Source: 21-14-0-10-47-8 sp966211795 (GTDB lineage Bacteria; Bdellovibrionota; Bdellovibrionia; Bdellovibrionales; Bdellovibrionaceae). From it: a stretch of DNA of 64,000 nt. The position numbers and the translations under genes are program-made. Position 1 is the first letter of the stretch. Every line of letters begins with the position of its first letter. Where the stretch lies: assembly GCA_966211795.1 (NCBI GenBank), contig CBIHNW010000011.1:62001-126000 (forward strand), in the 5' to 3' direction. The notes beneath the pieces are model-generated. The model was not told the origin of the DNA. It saw only the letters and a program-made list of their open reading frames with translations, and ran no database searches. Below are positions 39,765 through 49,900 of the stretch, one piece after another.

Positions 39765-40826
39765 TTAAGGAGCCCGTTTGCCATCAGCCGCCGGTCGGGC
39801 GTTGTTTTTCCCGTTTGTGGACGTCACCGGTGCACGGTTCTGGTTTTCGATTTTGGCGCTCATGCGACGATCCAGGTCTTCAATCTGGGCCGCCGTCAAA
39901 CGATGGATGTTTGTCTGATTGTGATACAGTCTGGCGGCGGTCACGATGTCCGAAGATTTAAATCCATTGTTCTGCGCTTTTTCCAGCAGCATTTCGATTG
40001 TCATGGGAGGGGCTAAATCTTCCGCACTGAATTCCTCTTCCACCTTCAATGTTTCGGGGGCCGCCGTTGCTTTGGCTTGAGCGCGAGCAATGTCGGCTCC
40101 GGTTTCGGCACGAAGATGATCGAGGAAATCTTTAAACGTCACGTTGCCAGTGAGTTCAAAGCCCACCTCAAACGCCGGGCTGTTGCTTTTCACGACTTGA
40201 AAGACCCGCGTGATTTCACCGTTTCGCTCTTGCAAAGAAACTTCAACCATGACGTCGACAAAGTATTCAAGACCACTTGCGGTCATCGGTAACACCCGGC
40301 CGACTTCATTGTCCTCTTTCGTTTCTTTTCCGCGGGCCGCGATTTGATCGACGATGACCACGGATTTACCACTTTCCATGCAAAGTCTGCGCAGCACACC
40401 TTGCAACACCATCTGGTCTGCCGCCAGTTCTTCAGCGCTTGGTTGAGCCAAACCGTCTCCCGTGCGTTGTCGAACGGCATTGATGGTTTCACTGTGTTTC
40501 GAGCCAAAATAAGCAGCCCATGAGTCCAAGGCAAAGCAGCCATAATTTTGTTCGCGACCTTCGCCGGACAAAGCCCAATCGATAAATTCTGGAAGCTCAT
40601 CCGCCTGTTCAATTTCCAATCCATCAAAGTCAGTGCCGACACCTTTCAGCAGTCGCGACTTTCTTTCTGTGTCAAACACGCAAAGTCGGCCAATTCCGGC
40701 ATCCACCATGCTGCGGACAAACACGCTTTTCCCGACACCGGCGCCTCCACGAATCGCCATCACCAATCTTTGATTTTTCGGCTGTCGGCTTAACGGATTG
40801 ATTTTCGGTTTCAAATTCGGCTTCAT
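39765..40826 (-). CDS. Sak4-like RecA-fold ATPase
   Basis: 353 residues; ATG at 40826 with GGAGG 7 nt upstream. Residues about 18-225 are a compact RecA-type core: Walker A in AIRGGAGVGKSVFVRSM, a Walker B-like stretch in YGCFALDSWAAYF, and sensor-like KSVVIVDQIAARGK. This small-core pattern is found in phage AAA (PF13479) and Sak4 single-strand annealing ATPases. The C-terminal ~110 residues are acidic and Ala/Glu-rich, ending in a polar tail. No other phage gene is nearby, so it is a solitary or domesticated copy. Confidence 0.75.
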   Translation of the reverse strand: MKPNLKPKINPLSRQPKNQRLVMAIRGGAGVGKSVFVRSMVDAGIGRLCVFDTERKSRLLKGVGTDFDGLEIEQADELPEFIDWALSGEGREQNYGCFALDSWAAYFGSKHSETINAVRQRTGDGLAQPSAEELAADQMVLQGVLRRLCMESGKSVVIVDQIAARGKETKEDNEVGRVLPMTASGLEYFVDVMVEVSLQERNGEITRVFQVVKSNSPAFEVGFELTGNVTFKDFLDHLRAETGADIARAQAKATAAPETLKVEEEFSAEDLAPPMTIEMLLEKAQNNGFKSSDIVTAARLYHNQTNIHRLTAAQIEDLDRRMSAKIENQNRAPVTSTNGKNNARPAADGKRAP

Positions 40827-40916
40827 GAAAAAGACCTCCGGTGTCTTTTGAGTATGGACACAATCAGCCATTTGTCAGGGCGAATTATTTTTGATTATTA
40901 ACAAAAGCCATTCAGA

Positions 40917-42467
40917 TCAGGGAATGGCTTCGACCGTGTTAGATGGCAATTCGATCGCGATCGTGCAAATGAAGGTGCTGCCTTTTCCGATCTGGCTGTC
41001 GGATAAAATCAGATCGCCACCCAAAACCTGAGCCAACTTCTGCGACAGACTGAGACCCAAACCGGTGCCGCCGTAGCGGCGGGTGGTGGAGTTGTCGCCT
41101 TGCACGAAAGGTTGGAACAAGCGCTTGGATTGTTCTTTCGAAATTCCGATGCCCGTATCCTGCACCTGGATTTCCAGCATGGCTTTCGATCCAATCGAAT
41201 CTTTTTTAAGCACACGGGTCCACACTTTGATTCCGCCACGATCCGTAAATTTGACCGCGTTGCCGACGATGTTGACCATGATTTGCCGCAGTCGCATCGG
41301 ATCGGTGATCACGGTCTCGGGTAGAGATCCATCCGAGATGAACTGCAGGGAAAGAGCTTTCTCCTGTGCCCGGATCTCGAGAATGGTTCTGACGTCTTCG
41401 ATGATTTCGGGAAGATTGAATTCGATCGGGTCGATTTCAAGTTTTTGCGATTCAATTTTGGACAGATCTAAAATCTCGTTGATGGTCTTATGCAAGATTT
41501 CGCCGTTGCGCTTGATGCGAAGGATGCAGTCCATGCGTTCCGCTTCGGTTTGATCGGGATCTTCCATCAGGTGCGCGAATCCCAGCACGGCCCCCAGCGG
41601 GGTGCGGATCTCGTGACTCATGTTTGCTAAGAACGCACTCTTGGCGGCACTGGCTTCTTCGGCCTGAATTTTGGCCGCTTCCAATTCATCAGCGACCATT
41701 TTCTGCTCATGAATATCCGTCGTCGTCGCGTACCAAGTGACGATGTGACCATTGAGATCGCGAGCCGGGGTGGCGCGGGTCAGGAACCAGCGCAGCTGAC
41801 CATCGGCTCGGCGCAAATTGTGCTCGATGGAAAATTCAACTCCGAGAGAAATTTTTTCTTTGTAACTCTGAATCGATTCTGGGGTCGTGATCTGGTAAAT
41901 CCACGAGGTGTCGCTGGCTAGTTTTTCTTCATTGATACCAAGGAAGCTATAGGCCCGGGAATTCATGTAGGTCAGTCTTCCGCTAGGGCTTGCGGTCCAA
42001 ACCAACTGCGGCATGGCATCGGCCAAATGTTTAAAGCTTGTCTGGGACAGCTCCAAGGCGGCCTCGGCCTGGCGGCGTGCTTTGCGATTTTGCGCCTCTT
42101 TGAGCTCGCGGCGGATGGCCGGAATCAAGCGCATAAAGTCGCCCTTGATGATGAAATCGTTGGCTCCCGCCCGCATCATTTCGATGGCGCGGTTTTCACC
42201 GATTGTACCCGAAACGATGATCACCGGAAGATCTCGGCCCGAAGCTTTGATGATCTCCATGGCCATCACGGCATTGAACTTTGGCAGGCTGTAATCTGCC
42301 AGTGCGATATCCCAATGTTTTTCCTGCAGACATTTTTTCAATTGTTCAGCGGTCTCGACGCGCTCAAGCACAACATCAAAGTCATGCAGACTGAGATGCG
42401 CTTCGACCAGTTCGGCATCGGCGGCCGTGTCTTCGATGCAGAGGACATGTAAGGGAATGCGGATCAT
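40917..42467 (-). CDS. Receiver-PAS-histidine kinase hybrid
   Basis: 516 residues. The N-terminal receiver has CIEDTAADAE and phospho-acceptor Asp in IALADYSLPKF. PAS about 140-260 (LADAMPQLVWTASPSGRLTYMNS). HisKA has acceptor His in LANMSHEIRTPLGAVLG; the ATPase has NIVGNAVKFTDRGG, QDTGIGISKEQ and GTGLGLSLS. The order receiver-PAS-kinase suggests that an upstream kinase sets its activity. Its ATG overlaps the stop of the single-domain regulator (ATGA). Last gene of a three-gene operon. Confidence 0.92.
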   Translation of the reverse strand: MIRIPLHVLCIEDTAADAELVEAHLSLHDFDVVLERVETAEQLKKCLQEKHWDIALADYSLPKFNAVMAMEIIKASGRDLPVIIVSGTIGENRAIEMMRAGANDFIIKGDFMRLIPAIRRELKEAQNRKARRQAEAALELSQTSFKHLADAMPQLVWTASPSGRLTYMNSRAYSFLGINEEKLASDTSWIYQITTPESIQSYKEKISLGVEFSIEHNLRRADGQLRWFLTRATPARDLNGHIVTWYATTTDIHEQKMVADELEAAKIQAEEASAAKSAFLANMSHEIRTPLGAVLGFAHLMEDPDQTEAERMDCILRIKRNGEILHKTINEILDLSKIESQKLEIDPIEFNLPEIIEDVRTILEIRAQEKALSLQFISDGSLPETVITDPMRLRQIMVNIVGNAVKFTDRGGIKVWTRVLKKDSIGSKAMLEIQVQDTGIGISKEQSKRLFQPFVQGDNSTTRRYGGTGLGLSLSQKLAQVLGGDLILSDSQIGKGSTFICTIAIELPSNTVEAIP

Positions 42468-42922
42468 GCCTGAGCGTCCTCGAAAGGATTTCGCGGAGGC
42501 GATTGATTGTGGCAGATCCAGAAGCGGGCCATGTCGCCAATCGTCCTTCGATATTCTTTAAAATCAATCGGTTTTCGGATGTAGGCGTTGGCGCCCTGGT
42601 CGTAGCTTCTCGTCAGGTCTTTTTCCTCAAGCGAAGAAGTGAAGACGACGACGGGCACGTTTTTCGTTAGTGCATCCGAGCGCAGTTTTGCCAAAACCTC
42701 AAGCCCTGTCACTTTCGGCAGTTTCAGGTCCAGCAGGATGAAATGCGGCCATTGGGGATCGGCATCCCTTTTTTCTTCATCGATCCATTGCAAAGCTTGC
42801 GCGCCGTCTCGTTTGATCACCAGTTCGAGCGGAATCTTCGTTTCATCCAGCGCGATTTTCGCGAGCTCCTCGTCATTTGAATCATCGTCGACCAAAAGAA
42901 TGATCGGTTTTCTTTTATCCAT
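42464..42922 (-). CDS. Rcp1-like single-domain response regulator
   Basis: 152 residues. Receiver of the Rcp1 type that partners phytochrome-like kinases: LLVDDDSNDEELAKIAL, then a longer loop, phospho-acceptor Asp in FILLDLKLPKVTGLEVL, VVVFTSS and the ANAYIRKPIDF Lys. No output domain. It overlaps the kinase before it by 8 bp and the hybrid kinase after it by 4 bp, so it may pass phosphate between them. Confidence 0.92.
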   Translation of the reverse strand: MDKRKPIILLVDDDSNDEELAKIALDETKIPLELVIKRDGAQALQWIDEEKRDADPQWPHFILLDLKLPKVTGLEVLAKLRSDALTKNVPVVVFTSSLEEKDLTRSYDQGANAYIRKPIDFKEYRRTIGDMARFWICHNQSPPRNPFEDAQA

Positions 42923-44480
42923 CGATGCCGCCCTTCATCGCCAGCGGTTGAAGAGTGAAATAAAAAGTGGCGCCCTTGTCTGGTTCGCCCTGTGCCCAGA
43001 TCTCGCCGCCGTGGCGATTGATGATTCGTTTCACCGTCGCCAGTCCAATTCCGTTTCCGGGAAATTCGTTGGCGCCGTGCAAGCGTTGAAACGACCCAAA
43101 TAATTTTTCAACAAATGCCATTTCAAACCCGGCCCCATTGTCTTTGATAAAATAGGTCGTAACTCCCGATTCGGTCGAAGCGCCAAATTCAATTTTCGCC
43201 TCGTGAACCTTCGAAGTGTACTTCCAAGCGTTGCTGAGCAGATTTTCCAAAGCAACACGCAGCAGACTGACGTCGCCCCAGCAATGGATGCCTTCGGGAA
43301 TTTTCCATTCGACCTGACGTTCCGGCGATAAGCGATTTAATTCGGCGGCGATCCCCTGGGCAATTTCGCTGAGATTGATTTCTTGTTTGTTCAATGGAGT
43401 TCGACTGACGCGCGAAAGATTTAAAAGACCATCGATCAGCGCCGCCATTTTCTGTGACGATTCGCGGATGCGGTTCAGGTAATTGCGACTGCGCTCATCC
43501 AACTGATCACCCAAAGTGCTGGCCAAGACCTCGCTGAATCCGTCCATGCTTCGAAGCGGAGCGCGCAAATCATGGGAGACCGAGTAGCTGAATGATTCCA
43601 AATCGTCATAAGCTTTCTTCAAAGCCTCTTCGGAAATTTTTCGCTCGGTGATGTCGCGGGTGACTTTGCTGTAACCGCGAAGCTCTCCGGCCTCACCGCG
43701 TAGGGCGGTGATGACAACGTTGGCCCAGTATTTGGATCCGTCTTTGCGAACGCGCCAGCCATAATCTTCAAAGCGACCTTCACGCTGGGCGACTTCGAGC
43801 TCGTATTTGGTTTTACCGGCGGCGATGTCCTCCGGAGGATAGAATTTTTCAAAGCTTTGACCGATAATTTCGTTTTCGCTCCAGCCTTTGATTCTTTCCG
43901 CACCCGCATTCCAACTGACGACGTGGCCATCTGGGTCGAGCATGATGATCGCGTAATCTTTCACGCTGGCAACCATCAAGCGAAATCGCTCTTCACTTTC
44001 GCGCAAAGCATTCTCGGCCTTGCGTCGTTCGGATAAATCACGGGTCACTTTCGAGAAGCCAATCACTTGCCCGGTCTGATCCTGCAGGGGAGTGATCACC
44101 ACATTCGTCCAAAAGTAACTTCCGTTTTTGCGGATGCGCCAGCCTTCTTCTTCGTAGCGACCATCTTGCAGGGCTAACTGAAGCTCTTCTTGGGGATGTT
44201 CTCGTTCAATGTCTTCGGGCGTGTAGAAGATGCTGAAATGTTGGCCGATGATTTCCTCGGCCTTGTACCCATGAATCAGCTCGGCGCCGAGATTCCAAGT
44301 CTGGATGATGCCATGGGTGTTCACCATCAAGATTCCGTAATCTGGAATGCTATCGATCAAAAGCTTGTAATCAACCTGGCTCTTTTCAAAGTTTTTCACC
44401 AATTGATGCTGGGAATTTTCCGCTCTTGGATTCTGATTGAAGCTCTCCACAATACTCCTCATGGAGGTGACTTTCATCAC
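42915..44480 (-). CDS. Two-PAS histidine kinase, phytochrome-type core
   Basis: 521 residues, soluble. Two similar PAS-PAC units lie at about 35-155 and 165-285 (YGILMVNTHGIIQTWNLGAE and YAIIMLDPDGHVVSWNAGAE, with nearly equal PAC segments). The kinase core follows: LESFSYSVSHDLRAPLRSMDGFSEVL with the acceptor His, RVALENLLSNAWKYTSK, FIKDNGAGFEM and GNGIGLATVKRIINRHGGEIWA. This HisKA form is common in bacteriophytochrome-like kinases, but there is no GAF/PHY part. It heads the operon. The two PAS units look like a duplication. Confidence 0.93.
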   Translation of the reverse strand: MMKVTSMRSIVESFNQNPRAENSQHQLVKNFEKSQVDYKLLIDSIPDYGILMVNTHGIIQTWNLGAELIHGYKAEEIIGQHFSIFYTPEDIEREHPQEELQLALQDGRYEEEGWRIRKNGSYFWTNVVITPLQDQTGQVIGFSKVTRDLSERRKAENALRESEERFRLMVASVKDYAIIMLDPDGHVVSWNAGAERIKGWSENEIIGQSFEKFYPPEDIAAGKTKYELEVAQREGRFEDYGWRVRKDGSKYWANVVITALRGEAGELRGYSKVTRDITERKISEEALKKAYDDLESFSYSVSHDLRAPLRSMDGFSEVLASTLGDQLDERSRNYLNRIRESSQKMAALIDGLLNLSRVSRTPLNKQEINLSEIAQGIAAELNRLSPERQVEWKIPEGIHCWGDVSLLRVALENLLSNAWKYTSKVHEAKIEFGASTESGVTTYFIKDNGAGFEMAFVEKLFGSFQRLHGANEFPGNGIGLATVKRIINRHGGEIWAQGEPDKGATFYFTLQPLAMKGGIDG

Positions 44481-44636
44481 CGCTGGGTTTGATCATATAA
44501 GTATGCCTTAGTTTTACGTTCCTGGGAAAAATACAGTCAATATTGCCTTAATGAAACTTGTAGATGGCAGACAATTCTCAAGAAAGCTTGTCAATTTGAC
44601 CCTTGGTTCTGTCATTCAAGGCCATTTTCTGAAATC

Positions 44637-45020
44637 CTAAAATTGCGTTCCCTGAATGTGCGAAAGATTCGCCATGAAATTGCGAGCAATCCCGAAAGCG
44701 CGTTGTTTGATTTCATCGGCTTTTAATCCCATAAAGTTTTCATCCACCGTCTCGACAAATAAGCTGAGCCAGCGTTCAAAATGAGCGGTTTGTAAATTGA
44801 GTGGAATGTGCGGGGGAAAGGGGCGGCCGCGATACGAGTCTTCACGCAACATCAGATCGCACCAAAAATTGGTGATTTTGGGAAGATGCTCTTGCCAATC
44901 CACTTGCGCGACGTCATTGAAAACAGGTCCGATCAAACTGTCGCTGCGGACTTTGGCGTAAAACTGGGTCACTAGAATTTCGATATCGGCACGAGACTCG
45001 ATAGGCTTTAAACTCTTCAT
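44637..45020 (-). CDS. Group III truncated hemoglobin
   Basis: 127 residues, the size of 2-on-2 globins. VTQFYAKVRSDSLIGPVFN fits helices B-C; TNFWCDLMLREDSYRGRPFPPH is the group III signature stretch; the proximal His is in LQTAHFERWLSLF. Group III globins (Campylobacter Ctb) bind O2 and NO and aid micro-oxic or nitrosative stress. It precedes no related gene; 15 bp downstream of the permuted-papain gene on the same strand. Confidence 0.92.
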   Translation of the reverse strand: MKSLKPIESRADIEILVTQFYAKVRSDSLIGPVFNDVAQVDWQEHLPKITNFWCDLMLREDSYRGRPFPPHIPLNLQTAHFERWLSLFVETVDENFMGLKADEIKQRAFGIARNFMANLSHIQGTQF

Positions 45021-45035
45021 CAGAAGCTGACGCTA

Positions 45036-45524
45036 TCACGGATGCAGGTGGGAAAGCTGCTGAAAAATTCCGTCCGGCGAAAGCCCCGGCTCACCTTGAT
45101 GCTTCTTATATTCGGGCGGCCAAATGGCGGCACTGAAGTCCATAGGCTGGGGTGGAAGGCCAAGCAGCTTTCCGACAAGCTCGGAGCAATAGTATTTTTC
45201 ATCGTCCCAATTGTAGTCATGATCAAAGGGTTTCCCTAACAGGGGCTGCACCACTTCGGGACTGAGATCCGGATGTCCGTCAACAGTCACGAGGGCGGCA
45301 AGAGTCCCGATCTTTTGCAAGTCCGCTTCGCGCACCAGCTGGACGCCGTAATAGGGGTGAGCATGAAGCCATTGGCCTTGGTAAGAAATCGCCAAATGAC
45401 CAAAGCGACCGTGGGGTTCGAACTGAACCAAATTCCCAGCAGCATCATGAATTTCCAGAAAGGCCACCTGCAGGCTGGCCAATGACATCAGCGGAAAAAA
45501 CAGGATCCACACCATCGTCTTCAA
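45036..45524 (-). CDS. Exported YiiX/YebB-like permuted papain-fold protein
   Basis: 162 residues. Signal peptide MKTMVWILFFPLMSLASLQ. His in GRFGHLAISYQGQWLHAHP and Cys in DEKYYCSELVGKLLG are spaced as in permuted NlpC/P60 (YiiX/YycO) proteins, where the His comes before the Cys. Such proteins cleave amide bonds in peptidoglycan, lipids or small amides. The gene overlaps the carbonic anhydrase gene by four bases, so the two are coupled. Activity is inference. Confidence 0.75.
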   Translation of the reverse strand: MKTMVWILFFPLMSLASLQVAFLEIHDAAGNLVQFEPHGRFGHLAISYQGQWLHAHPYYGVQLVREADLQKIGTLAALVTVDGHPDLSPEVVQPLLGKPFDHDYNWDDEKYYCSELVGKLLGLPPQPMDFSAAIWPPEYKKHQGEPGLSPDGIFQQLSHLHP

Positions 45525-46168
45525 TTGATTTCAATCATGCGGAAAGCATGCGAGCTTTCATCGTACTCTTTCAATTGTCCCAGCTCGAGGTCAAAATAGA
45601 TTCCGTAAATTTTCATGTCTCTCTCGGCCAGGGCCCGTTGCACAAAAGGAAAGGTCTTCAAGTTTTCGATCGAACTGATAATCGCTTCCAGCTCGCACGA
45701 ACGACATTGATTCTCAAAGTCCTCGTTCCCCATCTCACGTAAAACTTTTTCTCGCGCCCCGGTGGCCATCTCCATCCATTGGCCGAGAAAGCTGTCTTGC
45801 TTTTTGGTCGTGCCGGCCATCAAGGCACGGATGCCGCCGCATTGACGGTGGCCTAAAATGACGACATTTTCGACTTTCAAGTTTTCGACCGCAAACTCGA
45901 TGGCGGCACTGGTTCCGTGAAGACCGACATTAGCGGATTCATAGGGTGGAACCAAGTTGGCGACGTTGCGTACGATAAAAAGCTCTCCGGGAGAGGCCTG
46001 AGCGATGATGGCAGGGTCGACGCGTGAATCGCTGCAACCGATGATCAAAGTTTTTGGATTTTGCCCCTGAGAAAGTTTGTTGAGGTAGAGCGAGTCTTGA
46101 CCTGTAAAGTAACGCTCGCGAAAGTGGCGAAAACCGATGATCAGCTTTAAAATTTCTTTGTTTCTCAT
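45521..46168 (-). CDS. Beta-class carbonic anhydrase
   Basis: 215 residues. Converts CO2 to bicarbonate, using zinc. Ligands: Cys and Asp in GCSDSRVDP, then His and Cys in ILGHRQCGGI. FIVRNVANLVPPYE, HGTSAAIEFAVENLKV and a C-terminus typical of the family. No signal peptide. It is first of a group with the permuted papain and perhaps hemoglobin genes. Confidence 0.95.
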   Translation of the reverse strand: MRNKEILKLIIGFRHFRERYFTGQDSLYLNKLSQGQNPKTLIIGCSDSRVDPAIIAQASPGELFIVRNVANLVPPYESANVGLHGTSAAIEFAVENLKVENVVILGHRQCGGIRALMAGTTKKQDSFLGQWMEMATGAREKVLREMGNEDFENQCRSCELEAIISSIENLKTFPFVQRALAERDMKIYGIYFDLELGQLKEYDESSHAFRMIEIN

Positions 46169-46266
46169 GGCGGGGATTCTGAAACAAAATCACCGAATTC
46201 GCAAGCGCGACCTTTGACCAGTTGACCCTTATTTCAGCCTTCGTCAAAATAGAACACACAGCATAA

Positions 46267-46803
46267 ATGCTGCAGTCGGAGTTGCACCTGAAATCGCAAA
46301 AAAAGACCTACAAGCGGCGACAGTACTATATCCTTCCCAAGTTTCAGAATCATTTCATGATGATTGCGGTCTTCCAGGCCTTGATGATTTGCGGCGCTTT
46401 GATTTATCCCGAGCACCGAATGCTCACGGCGTACATCGATAAGATCGAATCCCAACGACAGGAGCTAGCCGCCACGCCGACGACGCCCGCACCGGTGGGG
46501 TCCGAAGCCGCAACGTCGCTCGATGCCAGCCTTCTCGAGCAGAATGTCCAAGAGCTCACCTTATTGCGGAACACAACAACTCTGTACGCCACCTTCTTCA
46601 TTTTTTTGACGTGCGTGATCTTTGGTTTTTACTGCTCACATCGCCTGGGCGGCCCCATCTTTAAGACGCTCCGATATCTGCGCGAGTACCAAGAGGGCAA
46701 GGAGTTGCCGCCATTGTCTTTTCGCGAAGGTGACTTTTTTCACGAGCTCGCCGACGAAGTGAACGTGGTCCTCAAGACTCGCGATAAAACCGTGTCAAAA
46801 TAA
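46267..46803 (+). CDS. Two-span membrane protein with HAMP-like end
   Basis: 178 residues. Membrane helices at about 30-47 (MMIAVFQALMICGALIY) and 105-125 (YATFFIFLTCVIFGFYC) enclose a 55-residue periplasmic loop with Pro/Thr-rich sequence. After the second helix comes HRLGGPIFKTLRYLREYQEGKELPPLSFREGDFFHELADEVN, whose P-x(n)-E layout resembles a HAMP unit. It ends without kinase or MCP domain. It might transmit a signal to a partner protein. Confidence 0.65.
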   Translation: MLQSELHLKSQKKTYKRRQYYILPKFQNHFMMIAVFQALMICGALIYPEHRMLTAYIDKIESQRQELAATPTTPAPVGSEAATSLDASLLEQNVQELTLLRNTTTLYATFFIFLTCVIFGFYCSHRLGGPIFKTLRYLREYQEGKELPPLSFREGDFFHELADEVNVVLKTRDKTVSK

Positions 46804-46897
46804 TCGTCTCTTCGTGAGACCGTCCCAAAGCGAATCGCGCACTCAACCAAAATCTTGGAATTGCTAAAGAATTCCCGCGGAAATGCCGAACAAACGT

Positions 46898-46930
46898 CTA
46901 GGTCATGATGTGTTCTCTGTCATGACCTAG
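46898..46930. promoter_or_regulatory. 11-bp perfect inverted repeat before the giant pilin
   Basis: CTAGGTCATGA (46898-46908) and TCATGACCTAG (46920-46930) are separated by 11 bp. It lies just before AAGGAG (46936-46941) and the start codon at 46948. Both DNA operator and mRNA hairpin are possible. Confidence 0.6.
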
Positions 46931-46947
46931 AAGGCAAGGAGCGCGAT

Positions 46948-49900
46948 ATGAGTCACGCCAACAAACAACTGGGATTCTCATTAATCGAGTCGATGATGGC
47001 CGTTCTGATCTTTTCTTTATCAGGGCTGGCCTTCTCAAGTTTCGTCACCATTTCTGCCAACACCCAATCTAAGAACAAAACCAAAATGAGCGTGGCGCAA
47101 TCCAAAGGACAAGTTCTGGCCATGATCGCCAACCGCGCCACCTGGTTTCGCAATCTCAAAGATGCGGGCATCATGACTTATGAAGATGCGGCGAATATTC
47201 CGAAAGATATGCGCAAAGGGCCGCCGCACATTCTAAACCCCGAATTGGCCTGCATCCGCGATGGAACCTTGTGCACCGAAAGCAAAAATGGTTATCCGCT
47301 GACGCTGACAGATCAAAATGGAAAGCTGGTTGTGGATGCCATCGATACCGGTAAAGGCTTCACTCGCGAGGGCGCGGTCTGCTCTGGATTTGACGACACA
47401 AAAACGAACGAAGCCTGCCCATGGCGAATGAGTTTAACGTGGAATCCGATTTGTCCAACGGCGGCTCCCTGCAAACATCCGCAGGTGAATATCAACGTGA
47501 CGATCTTGGCAAGCCAGACATTTCTCGAATCCAGCAACCTGACCACCACGCAAGTGTCGGTGTTGATTGAGCAGCCGAAGATCCAACCGGCCTTCGCCCG
47601 CAAAGCTTTGTTTCTGACAAACAGTGTGCATTATGGATATCCGTCGGATTTGATCATTGATCCAAGTCCCTACGTGGTCAGTGACTCGCCGGGAAAACTG
47701 ACATTCTCTTTGCCAAAGACCGTCACGGTTCGTGGTGGCAAAGTCACCCAGAGTGGTCAAAATTTTATTTACCAGCCGACCTACGATGCGTCGGTCGTTC
47801 CGGTTCCCGCAGAAAAAATTTACGGCACCGATTGGTTCACTTATAAAATCAAGGATTCCTACACGGGAATTGAAACCATTGCGACCGCTTACATTCAGGT
47901 GATGACCCCATACACGTGGACCGGACTGGCCGGCGGCGGGGATTTGAGTCTGAAAAATCAAAAGAACTTTTGTGGAAAAGTCGTGAACAACGCTTGTGAC
48001 GGCAAAACCTTTCCAAGTTCTTTCTTGAATGCCAACGTCGACGCGAATTTAATTTTCAATGAAAACTGCACGAATTGCGATGCCAGCATCAAGGCAAAAG
48101 CGGTCGTGACTTCGCTGGAAACTTCGCCTTATTATGCCGGCACCATCACGCAGAATGCCGATGTCATTGCTGGTGGTTACACCGCCACGGGTTCAACATG
48201 GAAAAAGAGTTCGGCCTTCCGTTTTACATCTGGAATCTGGGACGGCAAAGCCGGAACCTTAAGCGTCACCAACCGCGGTGAGCTTTACAACTGTTGGCTG
48301 TGCCAGGTGCCGCTCAATACCTACTTCCGCTTAGAAGGTGGAACTTTCAAAGCTCCTCCGTTGGTCGAAGTCGCCGGCTCCCTTTACATGCCAAGCCCAA
48401 CGGCCTTTCAGCATAACAACGGCACTTTCCGCTGGATGGGAATGGTGCAGTACGGTTCGCCGAATTGTGCCGGAGACTGTTATATCGGTAGCGATGAGGT
48501 CGCATTTTTCAACCTGATCGTCGGTGCCCCAAAAGCCAATGTCACGGACACCACCACTCAGCTCGGCGGATTTAATTATGTATTGGGTTGGGGTAACCGA
48601 ACGTTCATTCAAAATGGCTTCAAGGTCATGAATAATCTGACCATTGCCAACGTTGCGGGCGAAGCGGAATTGGCGACTTATCAGCCTTCGGCCACGATCA
48701 AATTGTATGGTGACTTGATTCTTTCCGATAAAAATGCGGGTGGGGCTTGGTCCTACGGACTGACCAGCACAATCGTGATGAGCGGCACGCGTGATCAAAA
48801 GATTGTTGGACAGCCGCTGACCGAGGCTGAAAGGCGAGATTACAATCGTCACAACTGTGCGCCCGGTATCACCGTCGATAAAGAAGCCGGTAAGCTGACG
48901 ATGATGGACATGGTTTGTTTTTCGGGCGATCTGCTGTTGAAAAACGCCGGTAGCTTTGACATGCAAAAAGTCAATCTGACGAACCGTGGATTCCTTTGGT
49001 ATCAGCCGGTTGCTTTGGATCTGCACGGACAAGAAATCGATGGCCTTTACTATCTGTCGAACTTGCGTTTGGCGCCCAAGACAGACTTTGTCGTGAACAA
49101 GATGCTTTACTTCGACACCCAGGGCACCATCGGCGCCATTATCAACTTTGATTCGAACATGCGCACGATCCATGTGCGCGGCGACGCGGCCTTTGGACCC
49201 AATGCCGATTTCAGCGGCGACCAATGCGCCAAAGCTTCGACGTTCTTGTTCGACGGTACGGGCGATCAAAGCGTCGATGGATCGATGGATATGAATCGGG
49301 GCATCGGCAATCATTTCAATATCAAAAAGCCGTCCGGCAAAATCACCTTCAATGGCGAGATTGGGGTGATGCAAGACTTCTTGATTCAGGGCGGACAAGT
49401 CGCATTCGGTCCGACTTTCGGAATTCACAACGTCATGACCGGTGCTGACTTTATCCGGACGCGAATTCTGCTCAACGATCCCGTAAATCAGACATTTTCG
49501 AAAATCGTGAGCAATCGAACCATCGAGGCCTTGTCACCGATTTACGTCAAAGATCTAACCTTGAATTCGGTCGGCAGTTGGATTGGCCCTCACTATTCGA
49601 ATCTTTTTGGTGGGGCTTCTTACCCACTGTATGTTTCGGGTGATCTCAGTTTCGGTAACGTGAATGTCTCTTCAACGGGATACAACGTTTCCACGAATCA
49701 GGTCTTGATGGCGGCGCGATCGGGCACGCAGCAGGTGATTTTGAATGGCGTTGGCGCGCAGAAGATCACCATCATCGGTGCGGATTTAACCGGCGCCGGA
49801 CCCACATTGGATCTGCAGATTCAAAAGTCGACCTCGACACCGACGGATCGGGTCACCATCTTCGGCAATGGTCAGATTCGAAACATGACCGTGGCCTCTG

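Noticed and set aside
39765..40826. Prophage remnant
   Set aside because: Apart from the Sak4-like gene, neighbours are kinases and a PilZ fusion; no integrase, capsid, tail or lysis gene is seen.
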